Positions 10,439 through 19,235 of a stretch of DNA of 64,000 nucleotides are shown here, piece after piece; the stretch's first letter is position 1; the number at the start of each line of letters is the position of its first letter. The notes below the pieces were generated by a model. The model did not search any database. It was not told the origin of the DNA and saw only the letters and a list, made by a program, of their open reading frames with translations. This DNA is from Botrimarina colliarenosi. GTDB lineage: Bacteria; Planctomycetota; Planctomycetia; Pirellulales; Lacipirellulaceae. The DNA is taken from the NCBI RefSeq assembly GCF_007859955.1, contig NZ_SJPR01000002.1, forward strand, positions 420,353 to 484,352, read 5' to 3'. Made by a program: the position numbers and the translations under genes.

Positions 10439-12949
10439 TCATTCTTCGTTCGAACGAACCATGACCTCGAGGATTCCCGCCGCAGCGTCGGGGCGTGGCC
10501 ACACCTCGAGACGCAACCGATCGACGGTCATCGGCTCGCCCGGATGCACCACATTGAATTGGTCGGGCGCGACGCCGAACTCGTCGGTGGTGTAGAGCGG
10601 GAAGGGTCGCCAAGCGTCTCCCTCCCTCACTTGCAGTTCCCAGCGGAGGGGGGTTTGGACGCCGCCGTGGTCGTCGTACCAGTAAACCCCGACACTCTGC
10701 AGGTCGGTCGGTTGGGCCAGTTCCAATTCGATGGTTTGAGACTCGCCGCGATGGGGCCAACTCGTCCATCGCGGGATCGACGTGTCGTACGAATCGCGCG
10801 GCAGGAGGCCGTCAACGAGCGCTCCGGTCGAATCGCCTTCGTAGGTGTGCGACGCCGTCGCCGACGTAAACCGTCGAGCGTTGTCATCCACCACGAGGGC
10901 GCTGTCGCGGAGCGTCTCGAGGTTGTCGGGCAGCCAAACCGCCATCGAGCCGACGCCGCGATTGTTCCAGGCGTAGTAGGGGACCATACCTAACGAGGCC
11001 GGCTCGACGTCCCCGCCGTCAATGATCCGCTCGGCCGCGACGGTGACCGCTCGGGTCGCGTGGCCGGCGATCGACATCGGGCCCACTTCGGCGGTCGCTT
11101 CGATCGACTCGGGCGGGACCATGTAGGTCGACGTGTGGCCGGTGTTGTCGACGCCCTCGGCGCAGTAAACGAGCGGGCCGCGAGTGATGGCGACCCTGCC
11201 GCGGTTGGCCTCGACCTCGGAACGGCACGTGCTGAACCGGACCGGCATCGGCAATTCGAGCCGCACGTGGTCGCCGGCAGTCCAGGTCCGATCGACGGAG
11301 ACAAATCCCCTCTCTATCGAAACCTCGACTGGTGAATCGTTCACGAGCAGCCGCACCGGGGCGGACTCCGCGGCGCCGGTGTAATGATACAGGTCGCCGG
11401 GGACGAAGCGATCGGTCGCCCAGGTCGGCACGCGGAGCCGGACCGCAAAACGGGCGGGCTTCTCCGGCTGGATCGTCAGATTGACCGCCCCGTCGAAGGG
11501 GTAGCCGGTCTGCTCGACGACCTCGGTATCAACGCCGCCGAGCGTGAGCCGTGTCTTCGCGGCGGCGTACAAGCAGAGCATGAGACCATCGTTGTCCTGG
11601 GCGAACAGCATGCCCGGGACCTGGGGGATCAGACGGGCCAGATTCGTTGGGCAGCAAGCCGTGCCAAACCAAGGCGCCCGCCCCGCGTGGCCGTGGTTGA
11701 ACGCTCGGAAGCCGTCGGCCGCGAGCGGGTTGACGTAGAAGAAGCGGTCCCCCGCCAAGTTCGTGCCGGCGAGCACGTTGTTGTAGAGGGCCACTTCCGC
11801 AACATCGATGAACTTGGCGTCATGGCGCCGCAAGAAGAGCCGCCAGTTGAACAGCACCGCCCCGACGCCGGCGCAGGTCTCGTCGAACGCGTCGGCGTTG
11901 GGGAGTTGGTGCTCGTCGCCGAACCCCTCAATGCCGTGCACTGCGCCCAGGCCGCCGGTGAGGTGCATCCGGGTGTCGACGATGTTTTTCCAGATCGCGT
12001 CGAGGGCCGCGTCGTAATCGCTGACGCCGAGCTTCGCGCCAACGTCCGCCATCCCGGCGTAGAGATAGGTCGCCCGCACCGCATGGCCGGCGGGCTCTTT
12101 CTGCTCGGCGACGGGTAGGTGCTGCTGGGCGTAGGCCGGCGAGTCCACGCCCTGACCCGTGGGGCGGTAGGTCACCCCGCGGATGTCGAGGAACCGCTTC
12201 GCGGTGTCGAGGTGAATGGGGTCGCCGGTCGCCTCGGCGAGACGCACCAGCGCGAGCTCGATCTCCTCGTGCCCCGGCGCCTGATTGATCGGACGTCCGC
12301 CGTTGTACTTCGCGTCGCCTTCGAAAAAGACGTGGCGGACATGCAAGGCGTTCTTGTGGGCGATCTCAAGTAGCGTTTTGTCGCCGGTCGCGTGGTAATA
12401 GGCCACCGCCGCTTCATACAAATGACCAACGATATAAAGCTCGTGGCTGTGGTCGACGTAGGTGTAGGCCCCGTCGCCCATCATGTCGATCGCGACGTGG
12501 GGGTAGAGCGTCCGCGTTGCGTTGAGAAAGCCGTTGGGTTCCTGGGCGGCGCCAATGGCCTCGACAACCCGGTCGAGCTGGGCTTTGAGGACCGGGTCCC
12601 GCTCGATCGCGAGCAGGTAGGCGGCGCCCTCGACCACTTTGAAGAGATCGCTGGTGCGGTAGCGGTGGGGCGCCGGCAACGGGTCGGGCCGTCGGCCGGC
12701 GAGGAGTTCCCCCGCCGCCCGGAGGTCGGCGAGCGCTTCGGACGTCTGCTCCAACGCGTAGGGGACGAGGACCTGCCGCTGGGTCCGTAGCCGTGGGAGC
12801 CAGAAGTCATCCTCCAGCATGACCTGATCGAACGAAGCCGGCCGCACGCCATAGCCTTCTGCGAGGCAGTCCCCCGTCGTAGCGGCGACGAGCAAGAATG
12901 CGACGGCGGCTGTCGTGGCGACATATCGCGTGACACTTGAGATCGACAT
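10439..12949 (-). CDS. Secreted GH127-family beta-L-arabinofuranosidase
   Basis: GH127 enzymes release beta-linked L-arabinofuranose, for example from hydroxyproline-linked arabinans of extensin-like glycoproteins. The 836-residue protein has a signal peptide, an alpha/alpha-barrel core and C-terminal beta domains. Residues corresponding to the Bifidobacterium HypBA1 active site are visible: Glu357 and Cys359 in the DETC motif, and Cys432-Cys433 in ACCPTN. In HypBA1 the equivalent cysteines bind zinc and one acts as nucleophile. A C-terminal jelly-roll region of about 150 residues extends beyond the core. The ATG at 12949 gives the signal peptide. It is the last gene of a long minus-strand saccharolytic series, 49 bp after the GH5-like gene. 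Confidence 0.88.
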   Translation of the reverse strand: MSISSVTRYVATTAAVAFLLVAATTGDCLAEGYGVRPASFDQVMLEDDFWLPRLRTQRQVLVPYALEQTSEALADLRAAGELLAGRRPDPLPAPHRYRTSDLFKVVEGAAYLLAIERDPVLKAQLDRVVEAIGAAQEPNGFLNATRTLYPHVAIDMMGDGAYTYVDHSHELYIVGHLYEAAVAYYHATGDKTLLEIAHKNALHVRHVFFEGDAKYNGGRPINQAPGHEEIELALVRLAEATGDPIHLDTAKRFLDIRGVTYRPTGQGVDSPAYAQQHLPVAEQKEPAGHAVRATYLYAGMADVGAKLGVSDYDAALDAIWKNIVDTRMHLTGGLGAVHGIEGFGDEHQLPNADAFDETCAGVGAVLFNWRLFLRRHDAKFIDVAEVALYNNVLAGTNLAGDRFFYVNPLAADGFRAFNHGHAGRAPWFGTACCPTNLARLIPQVPGMLFAQDNDGLMLCLYAAAKTRLTLGGVDTEVVEQTGYPFDGAVNLTIQPEKPARFAVRLRVPTWATDRFVPGDLYHYTGAAESAPVRLLVNDSPVEVSIERGFVSVDRTWTAGDHVRLELPMPVRFSTCRSEVEANRGRVAITRGPLVYCAEGVDNTGHTSTYMVPPESIEATAEVGPMSIAGHATRAVTVAAERIIDGGDVEPASLGMVPYYAWNNRGVGSMAVWLPDNLETLRDSALVVDDNARRFTSATASHTYEGDSTGALVDGLLPRDSYDTSIPRWTSWPHRGESQTIELELAQPTDLQSVGVYWYDDHGGVQTPLRWELQVREGDAWRPFPLYTTDEFGVAPDQFNVVHPGEPMTVDRLRLEVWPRPDAAAGILEVMVRSNEE

Positions 12950-12998
12950 ACCAGAACTCCAGGGGCGGGGGTTAGCGCCGAACATCGACGTCGATGCT

Positions 12999-14981
12999 TT
13001 AACGTCGATCGTGACGGGTCCGCACAGTCAGGAAGGCAAACGCGATCAACGCGACTGACGACGGCTCCGGGACCCGGAGCATCAACCCGAACGCCTCGAC
13101 CCCGTGGGCGGCGACAAAGTCCGACTTGAAGATGAGGAAGTCCCGGTAATCGTTGTCGCCGTCACCGTCGAGGTCGCCGGCGAGGAACCGACCGGCGGGC
13201 GTCATCCCGCTGAGGTCGGCGTAAGTATGGGCGGCGAAGATCAGCCAGTCGGCGCGGGTGATTTCGCCATCCATGTCCAGGTCGCTGGTGACGCCGATCG
13301 GCTGTAACGACTCGACCGCGATGAGCCGCACGTCGTCGAAGAATGTCTCGGCGCCGGCCGAACTGAGGCGGATTTCCAGCGGCAGCCCGACGAGCACGTC
13401 GCCGGCCTCAACCCGGTAGATCCGGCTAGCGTCGGTCCAGGCGCCCTCGATCGGGTTGGAGAACGCCTCGGTGAGCGGCGTAAGCTCGACGCCCCCCGCC
13501 AACAGTGAAAAGTCGTAGTCGGGCAGAACACGATCCACGCGGTGACCGATCGCCACTTCCAGTACGTAGAACGTCTCTGCGGCGAGCGTCTCGGCCAACT
13601 GCTGGCCCACCTCGATGTCGAGGGCGAACATCGCCTGGTCCCCCTCGGGCACCTGCTCGTTGAAGTGCCAGGTGTCGGGGACGATCGTCCCGCCGACCCA
13701 GCCGCCGGGGTCGCGGGTGACGGTCCAGCCGTCGAAGACGCGGTCGGTGTGGGCGTCGGGGACGCCGCCGAGGTCGTTGTCTTCGAAGCCGGGGTTCTGG
13801 ACCTCGACCATCCGGCTATCCACCGACCGCAGCACGTCGTCCCGCAGCCGGTAGTGCTGGTACATCTCGATCTCACTCGACAGGTACGCCGTGCCGTCGC
13901 GGCGGTAGAGGTCGTGGAACCACAGCGATGGTTCGGTGGTGTCGGTCTGCGGCGGCGATCCCCATGGCCACTGCGTCTGCTGGTCGCCGTTGACGAGGCC
14001 CCAGTTGTAGGCGGCGACTCCCCGGTCCATCAGCTCGGGGAGGATGTCGGGGAGGGTGCTGCCGTAGGTCCGCGCCATCCACTCGGTAAGAAAGACGGGG
14101 CGTTTTGTTCGATCGGCGACGGCGGCGACTTCGCGTATCGTCGCCTCGGGACCGGCGTAGATGTGGAACGAGACGACATCCGACTCGGCCAGGGAGGCGG
14201 TGTCGGCGGCGGTCCCCCACATGTCGAACGAGATCGGCTGGACCGGGTTCACTTCACGGGCCCATTCGGCGGTCGCGTGGATGAGCTGGTTCGTGCTGTC
14301 GAGCGACTGCCCGCCGTTGACGGGTTCGTTGTACGCGTTCCACATCAGGACGCGATCGTCCGTGGCGTAGGCGCCGACGATGTCCTGGACGTAGTCACGT
14401 GATCCCGAGCCGGGCGACGGATCGGTCGGCGGAAGCGTCCAGTTGCCGGGGTTCTCGTGGACCGCCAGACCGCCGGTGCCCGTCCACTGGGAGTTGTGCA
14501 TCCCCGGGACGGGGTCGGCCTGCTCGCCCAGGTAGGGCTGCCGCGTCGGCACGTCGGGGTTCGTCGTGAAGTTCACGTCGTCCCAGAAGATGAACGACGG
14601 GCGGATTCCCCGCGCGTCGGCTGCCGTGACGAATTGATCGAGACGGTCCATGAACCCGGCCCGGTCGTCGCGCCAGACCTCGTAGCTCAGCGTCACCCGC
14701 AGGGTGTTGAAACCGGTCTGCTGGGCGATGTCGAGTTCGTTCTCGATCGCCGCCATGTCGAAGGTGTTGGCGCCGGGCGTGCCGGCGTCCGCCTGCCACA
14801 TCTCGGTCGGGGTAGCGGCATAGGTCATCACGTAGTTGGCGCCGAACAAGCGGGGCTGATCGCTGTACCACGACCACGCCTCGGCCTCGGTCCAGCGGTC
14901 GCGTGCCGGGCAGGTCGTCACCGACGCAAAAAAAAGCACGCCGAGGGCCAGCTGCCCCACCAATCGCATCGCCTGCCGCAT
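12999..14981 (-). CDS. Secreted GH5-like glycoside hydrolase with CBM-like, dockerin and PEP-CTERM regions
   Basis: The 660-residue protein has a signal peptide and a TIM-barrel catalytic domain (about 30-370). Glu219 in YNEPV and Glu300 in LTEWMA fit the acid/base and nucleophile of clan GH-A. A beta-sandwich domain resembling carbohydrate-binding modules follows (about 385-550), then two dockerin-like calcium repeats (about 560-630). It ends in a PEP-CTERM signal: VPEPSS, a hydrophobic helix and a basic end. The barrel family (GH5 or a close clan member) and the substrate cannot be settled by eye; neighbouring mannosidases suggest a mannan or glycoprotein target. A tandem 18-bp repeat lies about 100 bp upstream of the start. 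Confidence 0.8.
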   Translation of the reverse strand: MRQAMRLVGQLALGVLFFASVTTCPARDRWTEAEAWSWYSDQPRLFGANYVMTYAATPTEMWQADAGTPGANTFDMAAIENELDIAQQTGFNTLRVTLSYEVWRDDRAGFMDRLDQFVTAADARGIRPSFIFWDDVNFTTNPDVPTRQPYLGEQADPVPGMHNSQWTGTGGLAVHENPGNWTLPPTDPSPGSGSRDYVQDIVGAYATDDRVLMWNAYNEPVNGGQSLDSTNQLIHATAEWAREVNPVQPISFDMWGTAADTASLAESDVVSFHIYAGPEATIREVAAVADRTKRPVFLTEWMARTYGSTLPDILPELMDRGVAAYNWGLVNGDQQTQWPWGSPPQTDTTEPSLWFHDLYRRDGTAYLSSEIEMYQHYRLRDDVLRSVDSRMVEVQNPGFEDNDLGGVPDAHTDRVFDGWTVTRDPGGWVGGTIVPDTWHFNEQVPEGDQAMFALDIEVGQQLAETLAAETFYVLEVAIGHRVDRVLPDYDFSLLAGGVELTPLTEAFSNPIEGAWTDASRIYRVEAGDVLVGLPLEIRLSSAGAETFFDDVRLIAVESLQPIGVTSDLDMDGEITRADWLIFAAHTYADLSGMTPAGRFLAGDLDGDGDNDYRDFLIFKSDFVAAHGVEAFGLMLRVPEPSSVALIAFAFLTVRTRHDRR

Positions 14982-15081
14982 AGAACGGTTGCCTCAGGAA
15001 GCCGAAACGCTTCCGCCGAGAAGAGAACGATAAAAAGGCGCGGAATCCCCGCTATCTTTAGATGGCGGATTGTGCCGACTT

Positions 15082-15117
15082 CCTTAATCGCAAACTGGGC
15101 CTTAATCGTAAACTGGG
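15082..15117. repeat. Tandem 18-bp direct repeat upstream of the GH5-like gene
   Basis: Two head-to-tail 18-bp copies (CCTTAATCGCAAACTGGG and the same with one C-to-T change) occupy the 203-bp gap between the GH125 and GH5-like genes. They are AT-rich compared with their surroundings and end about 100 bp before the GH5-like start. Tandem direct repeats of this size are typical of sites bound by AraC-type or response regulators, but no such regulator gene lies in the window, so the regulatory role is inference. Confidence 0.5.
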
Positions 15118-15184
15118 CAAGCCGTCGATTTTTTGCCGGGGGTTGCCACAACCCGCCGCCTGGCGCCCGCCCCCAGCTCCCCGC

Positions 15185-16588
15185 CTACTCGAACTTCGTC
15201 TTCAGTAGATGGGGCCGCTCGTCGGCCACCAGCACCACCAGTTCGCCGAACAGGGTGTTGGCCCAGGCGAACCAGTCACGCGTGTAGTCCGAGGGATCGT
15301 CCTTATTAAACGCCTCATGCATGAGTCCCGTACCGGCGTGGGTCGCCCGGAGCATCCGTAGGCACTGAAGGATTTCGTCGTCGGACGTGCTGGTCATCGC
15401 CCGGAGGATGATGCCCATCGGCCAGATGCGTGCGGGGCCCGAATGCGGGCTCGCCTGCCCTTCGGCGGCAGTCCCGCGGAAGTAGTACGGATTGTTCTCG
15501 CTCAAGAGGAACTTCCGCGTCCGCAGGTAGAGCGGGTCGCCCTTCCGGTGCACCCCCAAGTAAGCCAGCGACATTAGGCTCGGCACGTTGGCGTCGTCCC
15601 AGTGGGCGCGGTTGCCAAAGCCGTCGACCTCGTAGGCGTAGATCTTGCCGAAGTCGAGGTGCTCGACCACCGCGTACTCGTCGATCGCCGCCTGCACCTC
15701 GTCGGCGAAGGCGGCGCACTCGGCGGCGAACGCCTCGTCGCCAACTACGTCGCGGAAGATGGTCTCGAGCTGCCGGAGCGACCGCACGGCGAATAGGTTC
15801 GACGGGACCAGGAACGGGTAGAGCGTGCTGTCGTCGCTGGGTCGGAACGCCGACGCGATCAGCCCGACCGGCTTCACCGGACGCCCAATGCCGTTGAACA
15901 GCGGGGCGTCGATCATTTGGTTGGTCTTCCGCGTGAAGCGGTAGGGAGTGCCGTCCTTGCGCTGCTCGGTTCGGAACGTTTGCACGATCGAACGCGCCGC
16001 CTTGGTCCAGTCGGAGTCGAAGATCGACTTTTCACCGGTGAGCCGGTAGTACTCGTTCGCAAGCCGCACCGTGTAGCAAAGGGAATCGATCTCCCACTTC
16101 CGTTCGTGCACGCCGTCGATAGGGGCCGGGCGGTCGCTGGCCCACTCCGACTCCTTGGTGAGGTCTTTGTAGAACGCGTTGGCGTACGGGTCGAGCAGCA
16201 CGCACTTGGTCTGCCGCCGCACGAGGCCCTCGACCAGCTTGCGGAGCGCCTCATCCTCGTTCACATAACGCAGGTAAGGCCAGACCTGTGCGGTCGAGTC
16301 CCGCAGCCACATCGCGTCGATGTCGCCGGTGATGACGAACGTGTCCGGCTTTCCGTACAGCACCTCGTAGTCGACCGTCGTGTCGAGCGTGTTCGGGTAG
16401 CAGTTCTCGAACATCCACGCCAACTCTGGGTCGGCGATGATAGGCTTCACGGTAGCGATCGTCTGCTCGACCGACTCGCTCGTGAAACACCGCTCATCGA
16501 CCGGGGGCCGCTTCGACTGAAAATCGGCGGCCATGGCGGAGATCGACGTCAGGGTAGCGAGCGCGCCGGCGAGAATTCTATTCGTCAT
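15185..16588 (-). CDS. GH125 exo-alpha-1,6-mannosidase
   Basis: GH125 enzymes are metal-independent, inverting exo-alpha-mannosidases acting on alpha-1,6-mannose linkages such as those in the N-glycan core or yeast mannan. The 467-residue length fits the family, and the N-terminal motif region ITGDIDAMWLRDSTAQVWPY (about residues 83-102) is characteristic. A signal peptide (about 1-20) suggests export, most likely to the periplasm. It lies 48 bp downstream of the ROK kinase gene on the same strand and near two GH92 alpha-mannosidases. This supports a shared mannose-containing substrate. The family call is firm; the precise substrate is inferred. Confidence 0.9.
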   Translation of the reverse strand: MTNRILAGALATLTSISAMAADFQSKRPPVDERCFTSESVEQTIATVKPIIADPELAWMFENCYPNTLDTTVDYEVLYGKPDTFVITGDIDAMWLRDSTAQVWPYLRYVNEDEALRKLVEGLVRRQTKCVLLDPYANAFYKDLTKESEWASDRPAPIDGVHERKWEIDSLCYTVRLANEYYRLTGEKSIFDSDWTKAARSIVQTFRTEQRKDGTPYRFTRKTNQMIDAPLFNGIGRPVKPVGLIASAFRPSDDSTLYPFLVPSNLFAVRSLRQLETIFRDVVGDEAFAAECAAFADEVQAAIDEYAVVEHLDFGKIYAYEVDGFGNRAHWDDANVPSLMSLAYLGVHRKGDPLYLRTRKFLLSENNPYYFRGTAAEGQASPHSGPARIWPMGIILRAMTSTSDDEILQCLRMLRATHAGTGLMHEAFNKDDPSDYTRDWFAWANTLFGELVVLVADERPHLLKTKFE

Positions 16589-16636
16589 GTTGTTATTCTA
16601 GGGAAGCGTAGCGAGAAATCGTGAAGCCCAAGGAAT

Positions 16637-17728
16637 CTAGGCTTCGCCGAGCGTTTGCAAGGCGAGTGCATAGGCGCCGAGCGCGACCGCCTCGTTGGCG
16701 CCGAGATGCGAGAGGGCGATGGCCGATCGCGGCTGGCGCGGCGCTCGTTTGGTGTCGGGACTGGAGGGATCGGGCGAATAGAAGGCGGCCGACTCGACCT
16801 CTGACTCAAGGTTGTAGACGCACTGCACCAGTCGACGCTGCGAACCGGGTCGGTCTGAGAACGACCCGCCGAGGACCTTCAAGATCGCCGGCATAAAGAG
16901 TGAATGGGCTTGAGAGAGCCCGCCGCCGATAACGACGACGCCGTCGAGGACCGTGATCAAGGTGGCGATCGCATCGCCCAGGGCGCGGCCGAGCTGGACA
17001 TAAGCTTCGCGAGCTGCGGCGGCGTCTCCCTCGAGCTCTCCTTTCGCTATCCGGGCGATGTCGTGTGGCGTGCGACTTCCGGCGAGGAGATCGCTCGTGG
17101 CCGTCGTGGCGTAGGCGGCCGTAATGGCGCGGATGCTGATCCCCTCTTCGGCGTTAACCTCGGGTCGAAAACCATGCCGTAGCAGCCAGACCTCGCCCGA
17201 CAGGCCGTTGTCGCCCCGCAGCAGTTGCCCGTCGACGACAATGCCGCCGCCGAATCCGGTGCCGAGTGTGAGCCCAATCAGATTCCGATAGCGGCGGTCG
17301 CTGCCGCACTCTTCCAGTCGGCGGTTGATGTCCGGGAGGCGGCCGAACGCCGCCTCGCCGAGGGCAAAGAGATCACCGTCGTTGTTGATCAGCACCGGGA
17401 CGCCAAAGCGTTCGCTTAGCAAGTCGCCCAGCGGGACGCCATCGGCGTAGGCGGGGAGGTTCCCCATATTGTAGATGACGCCGCCCGCGTAGTCGGCCGG
17501 CCCGGGAAAGGCGAAGCTGATTGCCGCCACCTGGCCACCCGCCCCGGCCGCGACGCGCTCGAATCCCGTGTACAGATTCGCGAGGCTCTTCTTGAGGTTG
17601 TTCGCCTCCGATGGCAGCACATACGGACCCGACACCCGTTTGCCTCCGCGTAGCGCGGCGAACGAGAAATTGGTGCCGCCCGCGTCGAGTGTCAGCACGA
17701 GCGGCTTGTCGGCAGCGGCGCTGCTCAT
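16637..17728 (-). CDS. ROK-family sugar kinase lacking the usual zinc-site cysteines
   Basis: ROK kinases phosphorylate hexoses such as glucose, fructose, mannose or N-acetylmannosamine with ATP. The 363-residue protein has the N-terminal phosphate loop DAGGTN (from Asp15), the central GLTLGTGFGGGI block and the NGLSGE segment. The zinc-binding CxCGxxGC motif that normally follows NG-x-x-GE is absent: no cysteines occur there. The ATG at 17728 overlaps the stop of the MFS transporter gene in ATGA, so import and phosphorylation are translationally coupled. With mannosidases around it, mannose or a related hexose is a reasonable guess for the substrate. The kinase fold is clear but its specificity is not. 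Confidence 0.82.
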   Translation of the reverse strand: MSSAAADKPLVLTLDAGGTNFSFAALRGGKRVSGPYVLPSEANNLKKSLANLYTGFERVAAGAGGQVAAISFAFPGPADYAGGVIYNMGNLPAYADGVPLGDLLSERFGVPVLINNDGDLFALGEAAFGRLPDINRRLEECGSDRRYRNLIGLTLGTGFGGGIVVDGQLLRGDNGLSGEVWLLRHGFRPEVNAEEGISIRAITAAYATTATSDLLAGSRTPHDIARIAKGELEGDAAAAREAYVQLGRALGDAIATLITVLDGVVVIGGGLSQAHSLFMPAILKVLGGSFSDRPGSQRRLVQCVYNLESEVESAAFYSPDPSSPDTKRAPRQPRSAIALSHLGANEAVALGAYALALQTLGEA

Positions 17729-19179
17729 GCGACCGCTCCCTTGGCGGCGATCCGCCGCTGGCTCCACCAGCCGTACCAAGCGATGTAGACGTAGCTGACA
17801 ATCGGCACGAAGAACGCGGCGCGGATGCCATAGTCGTCGGCCACCTTCCCCATCAGCAGCGGGAAGAGGGCGCCGCCGACGATCATCATCACCAGCAGCG
17901 AGGAGCCCTGCGACGTGTGTTCGCCGAGGTCATCGATCGCCAGCGTGAAGATGTTCGACCACATGATCGAGTTGAACAGTCCGGCGCCGAGCGCCGCCCA
18001 GAGAGCGACGCTGCCCGTCGCGACGCCGGAAACCACCAGCAGGGCGACGATCGCCACACCGAAGATCGCCAGGATGGTTCCGGGCTTTCCTCTCCCCAGA
18101 GCGAACGCGCCGAGGCACGCCACGATGAGAACCGAAAACGGGATCAGCTCCACGGGCTTCAAGAACTCCATCTGCAGCTGGCCGTCCTCAAATCGCACCG
18201 CGGTGGCGACGTAGATCAGCCCCAAGAGCGCCGCGGCGGTCAAGGCCATGTAGACCGGCTTCTTCTGCGGGGCGATCGTCGTCGACATCGCGGTAGCGCC
18301 GCACAGGCGTCCGATCATCGCCCCGCCCCAGTAGTAGGCGAGGTAAAGACTCGCGACCCCCTCGGGCCACCCCATCACGCTTTCGTGCGCCATGAAGCTC
18401 ACGAGATAGCTGCCGATGGCCACCTCGGCGCCGACGTAGAGGAAGATCGCCGCCATGCCGAAACGGAGCTGTGGGAACGCCAACGCGTTGCCAGACTCGG
18501 CGACCGCTCCGCCGCCGATCGCCGGCAGCTTGCTGAAAGCGATTACAATGGCGAGCGCCAAGAACATGCCGGCGTAGATCAGGTAAGGCGCCTTGATCGC
18601 GTCGAGCGTGACCTCGCCGCCCGTCGCGAAGATCTTATAGAGGAGCAGCCCCCCGGCGACCGGCGCTAGGGTAGTACCCAACGAGTTGAAGCCCTGCGCC
18701 AGGTTGAGCCGCGCCGACGCGTTCGCCGGGGGGCCGAGCACCGCGGCATAAGGGTTGGCGGCAATCTGCAGGATCGTCACCCCCGTCGCCAGCAGAAACA
18801 GGGCGCCGAGGAAGAAGGGGTACGACACCGCTCCGGCGGCGGGGGCGAACAGGGCGCAGCCAGCCGCACAGACGACGAGCGAGAAGACGATGGTGCGCTG
18901 GTAGCCCACCCGGTTGATCGGGTCGCCGCTAGACACCGAGATAAAGAAGTAGATCAACGAGACAACGAAAAACGCCCCGAAGAAAGCGAACTGCACCAGC
19001 CCCGACTGAAAGTAGGTGAGATCGAAGCTCTGCTTCAAGAAGGGAATCAGCACGTCGTTCATGCACGTGATGAATCCCCAGAAGAAGAACAGCAGCGTCA
19101 CGGTCGCGAACGCCCCGGCGTTCGACCCGGTGGGAGTCGAGGACGTGGCGGCGGGACGGGTTTCGATGGCTCCTGCCAT
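17725..19179 (-). CDS. FucP-like sugar:proton symporter (MFS)
   Basis: The 484-residue protein has about 12 predicted membrane helices and resembles the L-fucose/glucose-galactose permease branch of the major facilitator superfamily. Typical features are the FFFWGFITCMND segment in helix 1, and the ILQIAANPY and ARLNLAQGFNSLGTT motifs in the N-terminal half. It should import a monosaccharide with protons across the cytoplasmic membrane. It is followed with a 4-bp overlap by the ROK kinase gene and preceded, 56 bp away, by a GH92 gene. This places it as the uptake step for a sugar released by the locus. The transported sugar cannot be told from sequence alone. Confidence 0.87.
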   Translation of the reverse strand: MAGAIETRPAATSSTPTGSNAGAFATVTLLFFFWGFITCMNDVLIPFLKQSFDLTYFQSGLVQFAFFGAFFVVSLIYFFISVSSGDPINRVGYQRTIVFSLVVCAAGCALFAPAAGAVSYPFFLGALFLLATGVTILQIAANPYAAVLGPPANASARLNLAQGFNSLGTTLAPVAGGLLLYKIFATGGEVTLDAIKAPYLIYAGMFLALAIVIAFSKLPAIGGGAVAESGNALAFPQLRFGMAAIFLYVGAEVAIGSYLVSFMAHESVMGWPEGVASLYLAYYWGGAMIGRLCGATAMSTTIAPQKKPVYMALTAAALLGLIYVATAVRFEDGQLQMEFLKPVELIPFSVLIVACLGAFALGRGKPGTILAIFGVAIVALLVVSGVATGSVALWAALGAGLFNSIMWSNIFTLAIDDLGEHTSQGSSLLVMMIVGGALFPLLMGKVADDYGIRAAFFVPIVSYVYIAWYGWWSQRRIAAKGAVA

Positions 19180-19235
19180 GGAGTTTCCTAAAGACGAGTT
19201 AGCTTTGCGGGTACGGTCGGGGGCAGCAGCCTACA

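Noticed and set aside
15082..15117. CRISPR-like repeat
   Set aside because: There are only two contiguous 18-bp copies, with no spacers and no cas genes nearby.
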